Below, one piece after another: positions 27,301 to 39,490 of a stretch of DNA of 64,000 bases. A model generated the notes under the pieces. That model was not told the origin of the DNA, ran no database searches, and saw only the letters and a program-made list of their open reading frames with translations. The DNA is from Eledone cirrhosa (lineage: Eukaryota > Mollusca > Cephalopoda > Octopoda > Eledonidae): assembly GCA_964016885.1 (NCBI GenBank), contig OZ024759.1, positions 2,245,001 through 2,309,000 on the forward strand. The letters are read 5' to 3'. The first letter of the stretch is position 1, and each line of letters opens with the position of its first letter. Made by a program: the position numbers and the translations under genes.

Positions 27301-27816
27301 TATATTAGTAACATGACAAAGTCTATATTAGTAACATGACAAAGTCTATATTAGTAACATGACAAAGTCTATATTAGTAACATGACACAGTCTATATTAG
27401 TAACATGACAGTCTATATTAGTAACATGACAGTCTACATTAGTAACATGACACAGTCTATATTAGTAACATGACAAAGTCGATATTAGTAACATGACAAT
27501 GTCTATATTAGTAACATGACAAAGTCTATATTAGTAACATGACAAAGTCTATATTAGTAACATGACAAAGTCTATATTAGTAACATGACACAGTCTATAT
27601 TAGTAACATGACAAAGTCTATATTAGTAGCATGACAAAGTCTATATTAGTAACATGACAAAGTCTATATTAGTAACATGACAAAGTCTATATTAGTAACA
27701 TGACAATGTCTATATTAGTAACATGACAAAGTCTATATTAGTAACATGACAAAGTCTATATTAGTAACATGACAAAGTCTATATTAGTAACATGACAAAG
27801 TCTATATTAGTAACAT
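21307..27816 (+). repeat. 6,510-bp long subunit 2
   Basis: This repeats 11,234-17,743 at a 10,073-bp offset with all private variants kept: TTTATATT (about 22,021), GACAAAGAAT (23,386), TATTGGTAAC (23,971), AATCGATATT (about 25,231), AACAAGACAAAG (25,278) and the 24-bp monomer (25,636-25,659). It ends at the GACATAGTC monomer at 27,817. Confidence 0.88.
25636..25659 (+). repeat. 24-bp insertion monomer, copy in long subunit 2
   Basis: This is the second and last copy of the AACAAAC monomer, 10,073 bp after the first. It supports duplication of the full super-unit. Confidence 0.9.
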
Positions 27817-30800
27817 GACATAGTCTATATTAGTAACATGACACAGTCTATATTAGTAACATGACAAAGTCTATATTAGTAGCATGACAAAGTCTGTATT
27901 AGTAACATGACAGTCTATATTAGTAACATGACAAAGTCTATATTAGTAACATGACAAAGTCTATATTAGTAGCATGACAAAGTCTATATTAGTAATATGA
28001 CAAAGTCTATATTAGTAACATGACAAAGTCTATATTAGTAACATGACACAGTCTATATTAGTAACATGACAAAGTATATATTAGTAGCATGACAAAGTCT
28101 ATATTAGTAACATGACAAAGTCTATATTAGTAACATGACAAAGTCTATATTAGTAACATGACAAAGTCTATATTAGTAACATGACAAAGTCTATATTAGT
28201 AACATGACAAAGTCTATATTAGTAACAGGACACAGTCTATATTAGTAACATGACAGTCTATATTAGTAACATGACAGTCTACATTAGTAACATGACACAG
28301 TCTATATCAGTAACATGACAAAGCCGATATTAGTAACATGACAATGTCTATATTAGTAACATGACAAAGTCTATATTAGTAACATGACAAAGTCTATATT
28401 AGTAGCATGACAAAGTCTATATTAGTAACATGACAAAGTCTATATTAGTAACATGACAAAGTCTATATTAGTAACATGACAAAGTCTATATTAGTAGCAT
28501 GACAAAGTCTATATTAGTAACATGACAAAGTCTATATTAGTAACATGACAAAGTCTATATTAGTAACATGACAAAGTCTATATTAGTAACATGACAAAGT
28601 CTATATTAGTAACATGACACAGTCTATATTAGTAACATGACAGTCTATATTAGTAACATGACAGTCTACATTAGTAACATGACACAGTCTATATTAGTAA
28701 CATGACACAGTCTATATTAGTAGCATGACAAAGTCTATATTAGTAACATGACACAGTCTCTATTAGTAGCATGACACAGTCTATATTAGTAACATGACAA
28801 AGTCTATATTAGTAACATGACAAAGTCTATATTAGTAACATGACAAAGTCTATATTAGTAACATGACAAAGTCTATATTAGTAGCATGACAACGTCTATA
28901 TTAGTAACATGACAAAGTCTATATTAGTAACATGGCAAAGTCTATATTAGTAACATGACAAAGTCTATATTAGTAACATGACACAGTCTATATTAGTAGC
29001 ATGACAAAGTCTATATTAGTAACATGACAAAGTCTATATTAGTAGCATGACACAGTCTATATTAGTAACATGACAAAGTCTATATTAGTAACATGGCAAA
29101 GTCTATATTAGTAACATGACAAAGTCTATATTAGTAACATGACACAGTCTATATTAGTAGCATGACAAAGTCTATATTAGTAACATGACAAAGTCTATAT
29201 TAGTAGCATGACACAGTCTATATTAGTAACATGACAAAGTCTATATTAGTAACATGACAGTCTATATTAGTAACATGACACAGTCTATATTAGTAACATG
29301 ACACAGTCTATATTAGTAACATGAGACAGTCTATATTAGTAACATGACAAAGTCTATATTAGTAACATGACACAGTCTATATTAGTAACATGACACAGTC
29401 TATATTAGTAACATGACAAAGTCTATATTAGTAACATGACACAGTCTATATTAGTAACATGACACAGTCTATATTAGTAGCATGACAAAGTCTATGTTAG
29501 TAACATGACACAGTCTATATTAGTAGCATCACACAGTCTATATTAGTAACATGACAAAGTCTATATTAGTAACATGACAAAGTTTATATTAGTAACATGA
29601 CAAAGTCTATATTAGTAACATGACAAAGTCTATATTAGTAACATGACAGTCTATATTAGTAACATGACACAGTCTATATTAGTAACATGACAAAGTCTGT
29701 ATTAGTAACATGACAATGTCTATATTAGTAACATGACACAGTCTATATTAGTAGCATGACAAAGTCTATATTAGTAACATGACACAGTCTATATTAGTAG
29801 CATGACACAGTCTATATTAGTAACATGACAAAGTCTATATTAGTAACATGACAAAGTCTATATTAGTAGCATGACAAAGAATATATTAGTAACATGACAA
29901 AGTCTATATTAGTAGCATGACAAAGTCTATATTAGTAACATGACAAAGTCTATATTAGTAACATGACAAAGTCTATATTAGTAACATGACACAGTCTATA
30001 TTAGTAACATGACAAAGTCTATATTAGTAACATGACAAAGTCTATATTAGTAACATGACAAAGTCTATATTAGTAACATGACAAAGTCTATATTAGTAAC
30101 ATGACAAAATCTATATTAGTAGCATGACAAAGTCTATATTAGTAACATGACAAAGTCTATATTAGTAACATGACAAAGTCTATATTAGTAACATGACACA
30201 GTCTATATTAGTAACATGACAGTCTATATTAGTAACATGACAGTCTACATTAGTAACATGACACAGTCTATATTAGTAACATGACAAAGTCGATATTAGT
30301 AACATGACAATGTCTATATTAGTAACATGACAAAGTCTATATTAGTAACATGACAAAGTCTATATTAGTAACATGACACAGTCTATATTAGTAACATGAC
30401 AAAGTCTATATTAGTAGCATGACAAAGTCTATATTAGTAACATGACAAAGTCTATATTGGTAACATGACAAAGTCTATATTAGTAACATGGCAAAGTCTA
30501 TATTAGTAACATGACAAAGTCTATATTAGTAACATGACACAGTCTATATTAGTAGCATGACAAAGTCTATATTAGTAACATGACAAAGTCTATATTAGTA
30601 GCATGACACAGTCTATATTAGTAACATGACAAAGTCTATATTAGTAACATGGCAAAGTCTATATTAGTAACATGACAAAGTCTATATTAGTAACATGACA
30701 CAGTCTATATTAGTAGCATGACAAAGTCTATATTAGTAACATGACAAAGTCTATATTAGTAGCATGACACAGTCTATATTAGTAACATGACAAAGTCTAT

Positions 30801-32864
30801 ATTAGTAACATGACAGTCTATATTAGTAACATGACACAGTCTATATTAGTAACATGACACAGTCTATATTAGTAACATGAGACAGTCTATATTAGTAACA
30901 TGACAAAGTCTATATTAGTAACATGACACAGTCTATATTAGTAACATGACACAGTCTATATTAGTAACATGACAAAGTCTATATTAGTAACATGACACAG
31001 TCTATATTAGTAACATGACACAGTCTATATTAGTAGCATGACAAAGTCTATGTTAGTAACATGACACAGTCTATATTAGTAGCATCACACAGTCTATATT
31101 AGTAACATGACAAAGTCTATATTAGTAACATGACAAAGTCTATATTAGTAACATGACAAAGTCTATATTAGTAACATGACAAAGTCTATATTAGTAACAT
31201 GACAGTCTATATTAGTAACATGACACAGTCTATATTAGTAACATGACACAGTCTATATTAGTAACATGACAAAGTCTATATTAGTAACATGACAAAGTCT
31301 ATATTAGTAACATGACACAGTCTATATTAGTAGCATGACAAAGTCTATATTAGTAACATGACACAGTCTATATTAGTAGCATGACACAGTCTATATTAGT
31401 AACATGACAAAGTCTATATTAGTAACATGACAAAGTCTATATTAGTAGCATGACAAAGTCTATATTAGTAACATGACAAAGTCTATATTAGTAACATGAC
31501 ACAGTCTATATTAGTAACATGACAAAGTCTATATTAGTAACATGACAAAGTCTATATTAGTAACATGACAAAGTCTATATTAGTAACATGACAAAGTCTA
31601 TATTAGTAGCATGACAAAGTCTATATTAGTAACATGACACAGTCTATATTAGTAACATGACAGTCTATATTAGTAACATGACAGTCTACATTAGTAACAT
31701 GACACAGTCTATATTAGTAACATGACAAAATCGATATTAGTAACATGACAATGTCTATATTAGTAACAAGACAAAGTCTATATTAGTAACATGACACAGT
31801 CTATATTAGTAACATGACAAAGTCTATATTAGTAACATGGCAAAGTCTATATTATAACATGACAAAGTCTATATTAGTAACATGACAAAGTCTATATTAG
31901 TAACATGACACAGTCTATATTAGTAACATGACAAAGTCTATATTAGTAACATGACAAAGTCTATATTAGTAACATGACAAAGTCTATATTAGTAACATGA
32001 CAAAGTCTATATTAGTAACATGACAAAATCTATATTAGTAGCATGACAAAGTCTATATTAGTAACATGACAAAGTCTATATTAGTAACATGACAAAGTCT
32101 ATATTAGTAACATGACACAGTCTATATTAGTAACATGACAAAGTCTATATTAGTAGCATGACAAAGTCTATATTAGTAACATGACAAAGTCTATATTAGT
32201 AACATGACAAAGTCTATATTAGTAACATGACAAAGTCTATATTAGTAACATGACAAAGTCTATATTAGTAACATGACACAGTCTATATTAGTAACATGAC
32301 AGTCTATATTAGTAACATGACAGTCTACATTAGTAACATGACACAGTCTATATTAGTAACATGACAAAGTCGATATTAGTAACATGACAATGTCTATATT
32401 AGTAACATGACAAAGTCTATATTAGTAACATGACAAAGTCTATATTAGTAACATGACAAAGTCTATATTAGTAACATGACACAGTCTATATTAGTAACAT
32501 GACAAAGTCTATATTAGTAGCATGACAAAGTCTATATTAGTAACATGACAAAGTCTATATTAGTAACATGACAAAGTCTATATTAGTAACATGACAAAGT
32601 CTATATTAGTAACATGACAAAGTCTATATTAGTAACATGACACAGTCTATATTAGTAACATGACAGTCTATATTAGTAACATGACAGTCTACATTAGTAA
32701 CATGACACAGTCTATATTAGTAACATGACAAAGTCGATATTAGTAACATGACAATGTCTATATTAGTAACATGACAAAGTCTATATTAGTAACATGACAA
32801 AGTCTATATTAGTAACATGACAAAGTCTATATTAGTAACATGACAAAGTCTATATTAGTAACAT
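27817..32864 (+). repeat. Mosaic, shortened third subunit (about 5,048 bp)
   Basis: This lies between GACATAGTC monomers at 27,817 and 32,865. Its first part follows the short subunit at a 10,073-bp offset (GCCGAT 28,324; no TTTATATT substitution). One ACA monomer is then missing near 28,490, so the offset becomes 10,050 (TACATT 28,664, GTCTCTATT about 28,756, GAGAC 29,323). From there it continues as a long subunit at 6,487 bp from long subunit 2: GACAAAGAAT 29,873, TATTGGTAAC 30,457, GAGAC 30,879, AATCGATATT about 31,730, AACAAG 31,765. It lacks the 24-bp AACAAAC monomer and about 1.44 kb after the TACATT cluster at 32,690. It looks like an exchange product between short and long types. Confidence 0.82.
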
Positions 32865-33850
32865 GACATAGTCTATATTAGTAACATGACACAGTCTATA
32901 TTAGTAACATGACAAAGTCTATATTAGTAGCATGACAAAGTCTGTATTAGTAACATGACAGTCTATATTAGTAACATGACAAAGTCTATATTAGTAACAT
33001 GACAAAGTCTATATTAGTAGCATGACAAAGTCTATATTAGTAATATGACAAAGTCTATATTAGTAACATGACAAAGTCTATATTAGTAACATGACACAGT
33101 CTATATTAGTAACATGACAAAGTCTATATTAGTAGCATGACAAGGTCTATATTAGTAACATGACAAAGTCTATATTAGTAACATGACAAAGTCTATATTA
33201 GTAACATGACAAAGTCTATATTAGTAACATGACAAAGTCTATATTAGTAACATGACAAAGTCTATATTAGTAACATGACACAGTCTATATTAGTAACATG
33301 ACAGTCTATATTAGTAACATGACAGTCTACATTAGTAACATGACACAGTCTATATCAGTAACATGACAAAGTCGATATTAGTAACATGACAATGTCTATA
33401 TTAGTAACATGACAAAGTCTATATTAGTAACATGACAAAGTCTATATTAGTAGCATGACAAAGTCTATATTAGTAACATGACAAAGTCTATATTAGTAAC
33501 ATGACAAAGTCTATATTAGTAACATGACACAGTCTATATTAGTAACATGACAAAGTCTATATTAGTAGCATGACAAAGTCTATATTAGTAACATGACAAA
33601 GTCTATATTAGTAACATGACAAAGTCTATATTAGTAATATGACAAAGTCTATATTAGTAACATGACAAAGTCTATATTAGTAACATGACACAGTCTATAT
33701 TAGTAACATGACAGTCTATATTAGTAACATGACAGTCTACATTAGTAACATGACACAGTCTATATTAGTAACATGACACAGTCTATATTAGTAGCATGAC
33801 AAAGTCTATATTAGTAACATGACACAGTCTATATTAGTAGCATGACACAG
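32865..33850 (+). repeat. Start of a further subunit (C-block run)
   Basis: This begins again with GACATAGTC, GTCTGTATT plus 21-bp and GTAATATGAC (about 33,041), then TACATT with TATCAGT and TCGAT (33,328-33,370) and TACATT (33,737). This is the order of a subunit head, but it lacks AACAGGACAC and has normal GTCTATATT where the central copies have GTATATATT. It has a private GACAAGGTC near 33,143 and a second GTAATATGAC near 33,637. It marks the right edge of the homogeneous central array. Confidence 0.75.
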
Positions 33851-34939
33851 TCTATATTAGTAACATGACAAAGTCTATATTAGTAACATGACAAAGTCTA
33901 TATTAGTAACATGACAAAGTCTATATTAGTAACATGACAAAGTCTATATTAGTAGCATGACAAAGTCTATATTAGTAACATGACAAAGTCTATATTAGTA
34001 ACATGGCAAAGTCTATATTAGTAACATGACAAAGTCTATATTAGTAACATGACACAGTCTATATTAGTAGCATGACAAAGTCTATATTAGTAACATGACA
34101 AAGTCTATATTAGTAGCATGACACAGTCTATATTAGTAACATGACAAAGTCTATATTAGTAACATGGCAAAGTCTATATTAGTAACATGACAAAGTCTAT
34201 ATTAGTAACATGACACAGTCTATATTAGTAGCATGACAAAGTCTATATTAGTAACATGACAAAGTCTATATTAGTAGCATGACACAGTCTATATTAGTAA
34301 CATGACAAAGTCTATATTAGTAACATGACAGTCTATATTAGTAACATGACACAGTCTATATTAGTAACATGACACAGTCTATATTAGTAACATGAGACAG
34401 TCTATATTAGTAACATGACAAAGTCTATATTAGTAACATGACACAGTCTATATTAGTAACATGACACAGTCTATATTAGTAACATGACAAAGTCTATATT
34501 AGTAACATGACACAGTCTATATTAGTAACATTACACAGTCTATATTAGTAGCATGACAAAGTCTATGTTAGTAACATGACAGAGTCTATATTAGTAGCAT
34601 CACACAGTCTATATTAGTAACATGACAAAGTCTATATTAGTAACATGACAAAGTTTATATTAGTAACATGACAAAGTCTATATTAGTAACATGACAAAGT
34701 CTATATTAGTAACATGACAGTCTATATTAGTAACATGACACAGTCTATATTAGTAACATGACAAAGTCTGTATTAGTAACATGACAATGTCTATATTAGT
34801 AACATGACACAGTCTATATTAGTAGCATGACAAAGTCTATATTAGTAACATGACACAGTATATATTAGTAGCATGACACAGTCTATATTAGTAACATGAC
34901 AAAGTCTATATTAGTAACATGACAAAGTCTATATTAGTA

Positions 34940-35195
34940 GCATGACAGAGAATATATTAGTAACATGACAAAGTCTATATTAGTAGCATGACAAAGTCTA
35001 TATTAGTAACATGACAAAGTCTATATTAGTAACATGACAAAGTCTATGTTAGTAACATGACAAAGTCTATATTAGTAACATGACACAGTCTATATTAGTA
35101 ACATGACAAAGTCTATATTAGTAACATGACACAGTCTATATTAGTAACATGACAAAGTCTATATTAGTAACATGGCAAAGTCTATATTATAACAT
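34940..35195 (+). repeat. Module AAAGAAT - TATGTT - GGC - 22-bp monomer
   Basis: This is a stretch of about 240 bp from a GACAGAGAAT monomer (34,947) through AGTAGC and TATGTT monomers to a GGC monomer and the 22-bp TATATTATAAC monomer (about 35,190). The same order and spacing recur at about 35,314-35,556 (366 bp further), 39,646-39,885 and 63,156-63,395. At 36,368 and 38,110 the module begins the same way and reaches the GGC monomer but lacks the 22-bp monomer. Confidence 0.75.
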
Positions 35196-36850
35196 GACAA
35201 AGTCTATATTAGTAACATGACAAAGTCTATATTAGTAACATGACACAGTCTATATTAGTAACATGACGAAGTCTTTATTAGTAACATGACAAAGTCTATA
35301 TTAGTAGCATGACAAAGAATATATTAGTAACATGACAAAGTCTATATTAGTAGCATGACAAAGTCTATATTAGTAACATGACAAAATCTATATTAGTAAC
35401 ATGACAAAGTCTATGTTAGTAACATGACAAAGTCTATATTAGTAACATGACACAGTCTATATTAGTAACATGACAAAGTCTATATTAGTAACATGACACA
35501 GTCTATATTAGTAACATGACAAAGTCTATATTAGTAACATGGCAAAGTCTATATTATAACATGACAAAGTCTATATTAGTAACATGACAAAGTCTATATT
35601 AGTAACATGACACAGTCTATATTAGTAACATGACACAGTCTATATTAGTAACATGACACAGTCTATATTAGTAACATGACAAAGTCTATATTAGTAGCAT
35701 GACACAGTCTATATTAGTAACATGACAAAGTCTATATTAGTAACATGACAGTCTATATTAGTAACATGACACAGTCTATATTAGTAACATGACACAGTCT
35801 ATATTAGTAACATGAGACAGTCTATATTAGTAACATGACAAAGTCTATATTAGTAACATGACACAGTCTATATTAGTAACATGACACAGTCTATATTAGT
35901 AACATGACAAAGTCTATATTAGTAACATGACACAGTCTATATTAGTAACATGACACAGTCTATATTAGTAGCATGACAAAGTCTATGTTAGTAACATGAC
36001 ACAGTCTATATTAGTAGCATCACACAGTCTATATTAGTAACATGACAAAGTCTATATTAGTAACATGACAAAGTTTATATTAGTAACATGACAAAGTCTA
36101 TATTAGTAACATGACAAAGTCTATATTAGTAACATGACAGTCTATATTAGTAACATGACACAGTCTATATTAGTAACATGACAAAGTCTGTATTAGTAAC
36201 ATGACAATGTCTATATTAGTAACATGACACAGTCTATATTAGTAGCATGACAAAGTCTATATTAGTAACATGACACAGTCTATATTAGTAGCATGACACA
36301 GTCTATATTAGTAACATGACAAAGTCTATATTAGTAACATGACAAAGTCTATATTAGTAACATGACAAAGAATATATTAGTAACATGACAAAGTCTATAT
36401 TAGTAGCATGACAAAGTCTATATTAGTAACATGACAAAGTCTATATTAGTAACATGACAAAGTCTATGTTAGTAACATGACAAAGTCTATATTAGTAACA
36501 TGACACAGTCTATATTAGTAACATGACAAAGTCTATATTAGTAACATGGCAAAGTCTATATTAGTAACATGACAAAGTCTATATTAGTAACATGACACAG
36601 TCTATATTAGTAGCATGACAAAGTCTATATTAGTAACATGACAAAGTCTATATTAGTAGCATGACACAGTCTATATTAGTAACATGACAAAGTCTATATT
36701 AGTAACATGGCAAAGTCTATATTAGTAACATGACAAAGTCTATATTAGTAACATGACACAGTCTATATTAGTAGCATGACAAAGTCTATATTAGTAGCAT
36801 GACACAGTCTATATTAGTAACATGACAAAGTCTATATTAGTAACATGACA

Positions 36851-37266
36851 AAGTCTATATTAGTAACATGACAAAGTCTATATTAGTAGCATGACACAGT
36901 CTATATTAGTAACATGACAAAGTCTATATTAGTAACATGACAGTCTATATTAGTAACATGACACAGTCTATATTAGTAACATGACACAGTCTATATTAGT
37001 AACATGAGACAGTCTATATTAGTAACATGACAAAGTCTATATTAGTAACATGACACAGTCTATATTAGTAACATGACACAGTCTATATTAGTAACATGAC
37101 AAAGTCTATATTAGTAACATGACACAGTCTATATTAGTAACATGACACAGTCTATATTAGTAGCATGACAAAGTCTATGTTAGTAACATGACACAGTCTA
37201 TATTAGTAGCATCACACAGTCTATATTAGTAACATGACAAAGTCTATATTAGTAACATGACAAAGT
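36851..37266 (+). repeat. G-block tandem duplicate A, copy 1
   Basis: This aligns with 37,401-37,816 at a 550-bp offset with no difference in the lines I compared. 550 bp is 24 monomers including one 21-bp unit. The match ends where 37,267 reads GTCTATATT AGTAGC and 37,817 reads GTTTATATT AGTAAC, and it starts where 36,842 has AAC against AGC at 37,392. Such complete identity over about 416 bp points to a very recent unequal exchange or conversion, or an assembly duplication. Confidence 0.82.
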
Positions 37267-37400
37267 CTATATTAGTAGCATGACACAGTCTATATTAGTA
37301 ACATGACAAAGTCTATATTAGTAACATGGCAAAGTCTATATTAGTAACATGACAAAGTCTATATTAGTAACATGACACAGTCTATATTAGTAGCATGACA

Positions 37401-37816
37401 AAGTCTATATTAGTAACATGACAAAGTCTATATTAGTAGCATGACACAGTCTATATTAGTAACATGACAAAGTCTATATTAGTAACATGACAGTCTATAT
37501 TAGTAACATGACACAGTCTATATTAGTAACATGACACAGTCTATATTAGTAACATGAGACAGTCTATATTAGTAACATGACAAAGTCTATATTAGTAACA
37601 TGACACAGTCTATATTAGTAACATGACACAGTCTATATTAGTAACATGACAAAGTCTATATTAGTAACATGACACAGTCTATATTAGTAACATGACACAG
37701 TCTATATTAGTAGCATGACAAAGTCTATGTTAGTAACATGACACAGTCTATATTAGTAGCATCACACAGTCTATATTAGTAACATGACAAAGTCTATATT
37801 AGTAACATGACAAAGT
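37401..37816 (+). repeat. G-block tandem duplicate A, copy 2
   Basis: This is the second copy of the segment at 36,851-37,266 and includes the GAGACAGTC monomer (37,556), the TATGTT monomer and AGTAGCATCAC. Downstream it continues as a usual G-block with TTTATATT, GTCTGTATT and GACAATGTC. Confidence 0.82.
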
Positions 37817-38356
37817 TTATATTAGTAACATGACAAAGTCTATATTAGTAACATGACAAAGTCTATATTAGTAACATGACAGTCTATATTAGTAACATGA
37901 CACAGTCTATATTAGTAACATGACAAAGTCTGTATTAGTAACATGACAATGTCTATATTAGTAACATGACACAGTCTATATTAGTAGCATGACAAAGTCT
38001 ATATTAGTAACATGACACAGTCTATATTAGTAGCATGACACAGTCTATATTAGTAACATGACAAAGTCTATATTAGTAACATGACAAAGTCTATATTAGT
38101 AACATGACAAAGAATATATTAGTAACATGACAAAGTCTATATTAGTAGCATGACAAAGTCTATATTAGTAACATGACAAAGTCTATATTAGTAACATGAC
38201 AAAGTCTATGTTAGTAACATGACAAAGTCTATATTAGTAACATGACACAGTCTATATTAGTAACATGACAAAGTCTATATTAGTAACATGGCAAAGTCTA
38301 TATTAGTAACATGACAAAGTCTATATTAGTAACATGACACAGTCTATATTAGTAGC

Positions 38357-38906
38357 ATGACAAAGTCTATATTAGTAACATGACAAAGTCTATATTAGTA
38401 GCATGACACAGTCTATATTAGTAACATGACAAAGTCTATATTAGTAACATGGCAAAGTCTATATTAGTAACATGACAAAGTCTATATTAGTAACATGACA
38501 CAGTCTATATTAGTAGCATGACAAAGTCTATATTAGTAACATGACAAAGTCTATATTAGTAGCATGACACAGTCTATATTAGTAACATGACAAAGTCTAT
38601 ATTAGTAACATGACAGTCTATATTAGTAACATGACACAGTCTATATTAGTAACATGACACAGTCTATATTAGTAACATGAGACAGTCTATATTAGTAACA
38701 TGACAAAGTCTATATTAGTAACATGACACAGTCTATATTAGTAACATGACACAGTCTATATTAGTAACATGACAAAGTCTATATTAGTAACATGACACAG
38801 TCTATATTAGTAACATGACACAGTCTATATTAGTAGCATGACAAAGTCTATGTTAGTAACATGACACAGTCTAAATTAGTAGCATCACACAGTCTATATT
38901 AGTAAC
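38357..38906 (+). repeat. 550-bp tandem duplicate B, copy 1
   Basis: Compared base by base with 38,907-39,456 at a 550-bp offset. The only difference in this interval is CTAAATTAGT at 38,871 against CTATATTAGT at 39,421. A second difference (GTC against GTT) falls just beyond it at about 38,940/39,490, after which the copies diverge. The segment spans GGC, AGTAGC, 21-bp, GAGAC (38,679), TATGTT and AGTAGCATCAC monomers. It is the same 24-monomer length as duplicate A, 1.5 kb away. Confidence 0.9.
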
Positions 38907-39490
38907 ATGACAAAGTCTATATTAGTAACATGACAAAGTCTATATTAGTAGCATGACACAGTCTATATTAGTAACATGACAAAGTCTATATTAGTAACAT
39001 GGCAAAGTCTATATTAGTAACATGACAAAGTCTATATTAGTAACATGACACAGTCTATATTAGTAGCATGACAAAGTCTATATTAGTAACATGACAAAGT
39101 CTATATTAGTAGCATGACACAGTCTATATTAGTAACATGACAAAGTCTATATTAGTAACATGACAGTCTATATTAGTAACATGACACAGTCTATATTAGT
39201 AACATGACACAGTCTATATTAGTAACATGAGACAGTCTATATTAGTAACATGACAAAGTCTATATTAGTAACATGACACAGTCTATATTAGTAACATGAC
39301 ACAGTCTATATTAGTAACATGACAAAGTCTATATTAGTAACATGACACAGTCTATATTAGTAACATGACACAGTCTATATTAGTAGCATGACAAAGTCTA
39401 TGTTAGTAACATGACACAGTCTATATTAGTAGCATCACACAGTCTATATTAGTAACATGACAAAGTCTATATTAGTAACATGACAAAGTT
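38907..39490 (+). repeat. 550-bp tandem duplicate B, copy 2
   Basis: This copy carries GAGACAGTC at 39,229 and the GGC monomer at 39,001 (38,451 in copy 1). It ends at a TTTATATT monomer, where it rejoins the common G-block order. Confidence 0.9.

Larger units (their letters stand above)
17621..27693 (+). repeat. 10,073-bp super-unit, copy 2
   Basis: This is colinear with 7,548-17,620 at a fixed 10,073-bp offset, as shown by at least ten rare variants. The periodicity continues into the next unit, for example GACATAG 17,744/27,817 and GCCGAT 18,251/28,324, until a one-monomer loss near 28,490. Conservation of private variants such as GACACGG (11,004 and 21,077 only) and the 24-bp AACAAAC monomer (15,569 and 25,642 only) shows a recent duplication of the whole 10-kb segment, not parallel mutation. 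Confidence 0.92.

Noticed and set aside
7548..27693. Assembly duplication as sole explanation of the 10-kb period
   Set aside because: Not excluded, but the copies differ (for example TCGAT against CCGAT) and the period carries into a diverged third unit, which favours real duplication. Raw long reads would decide.
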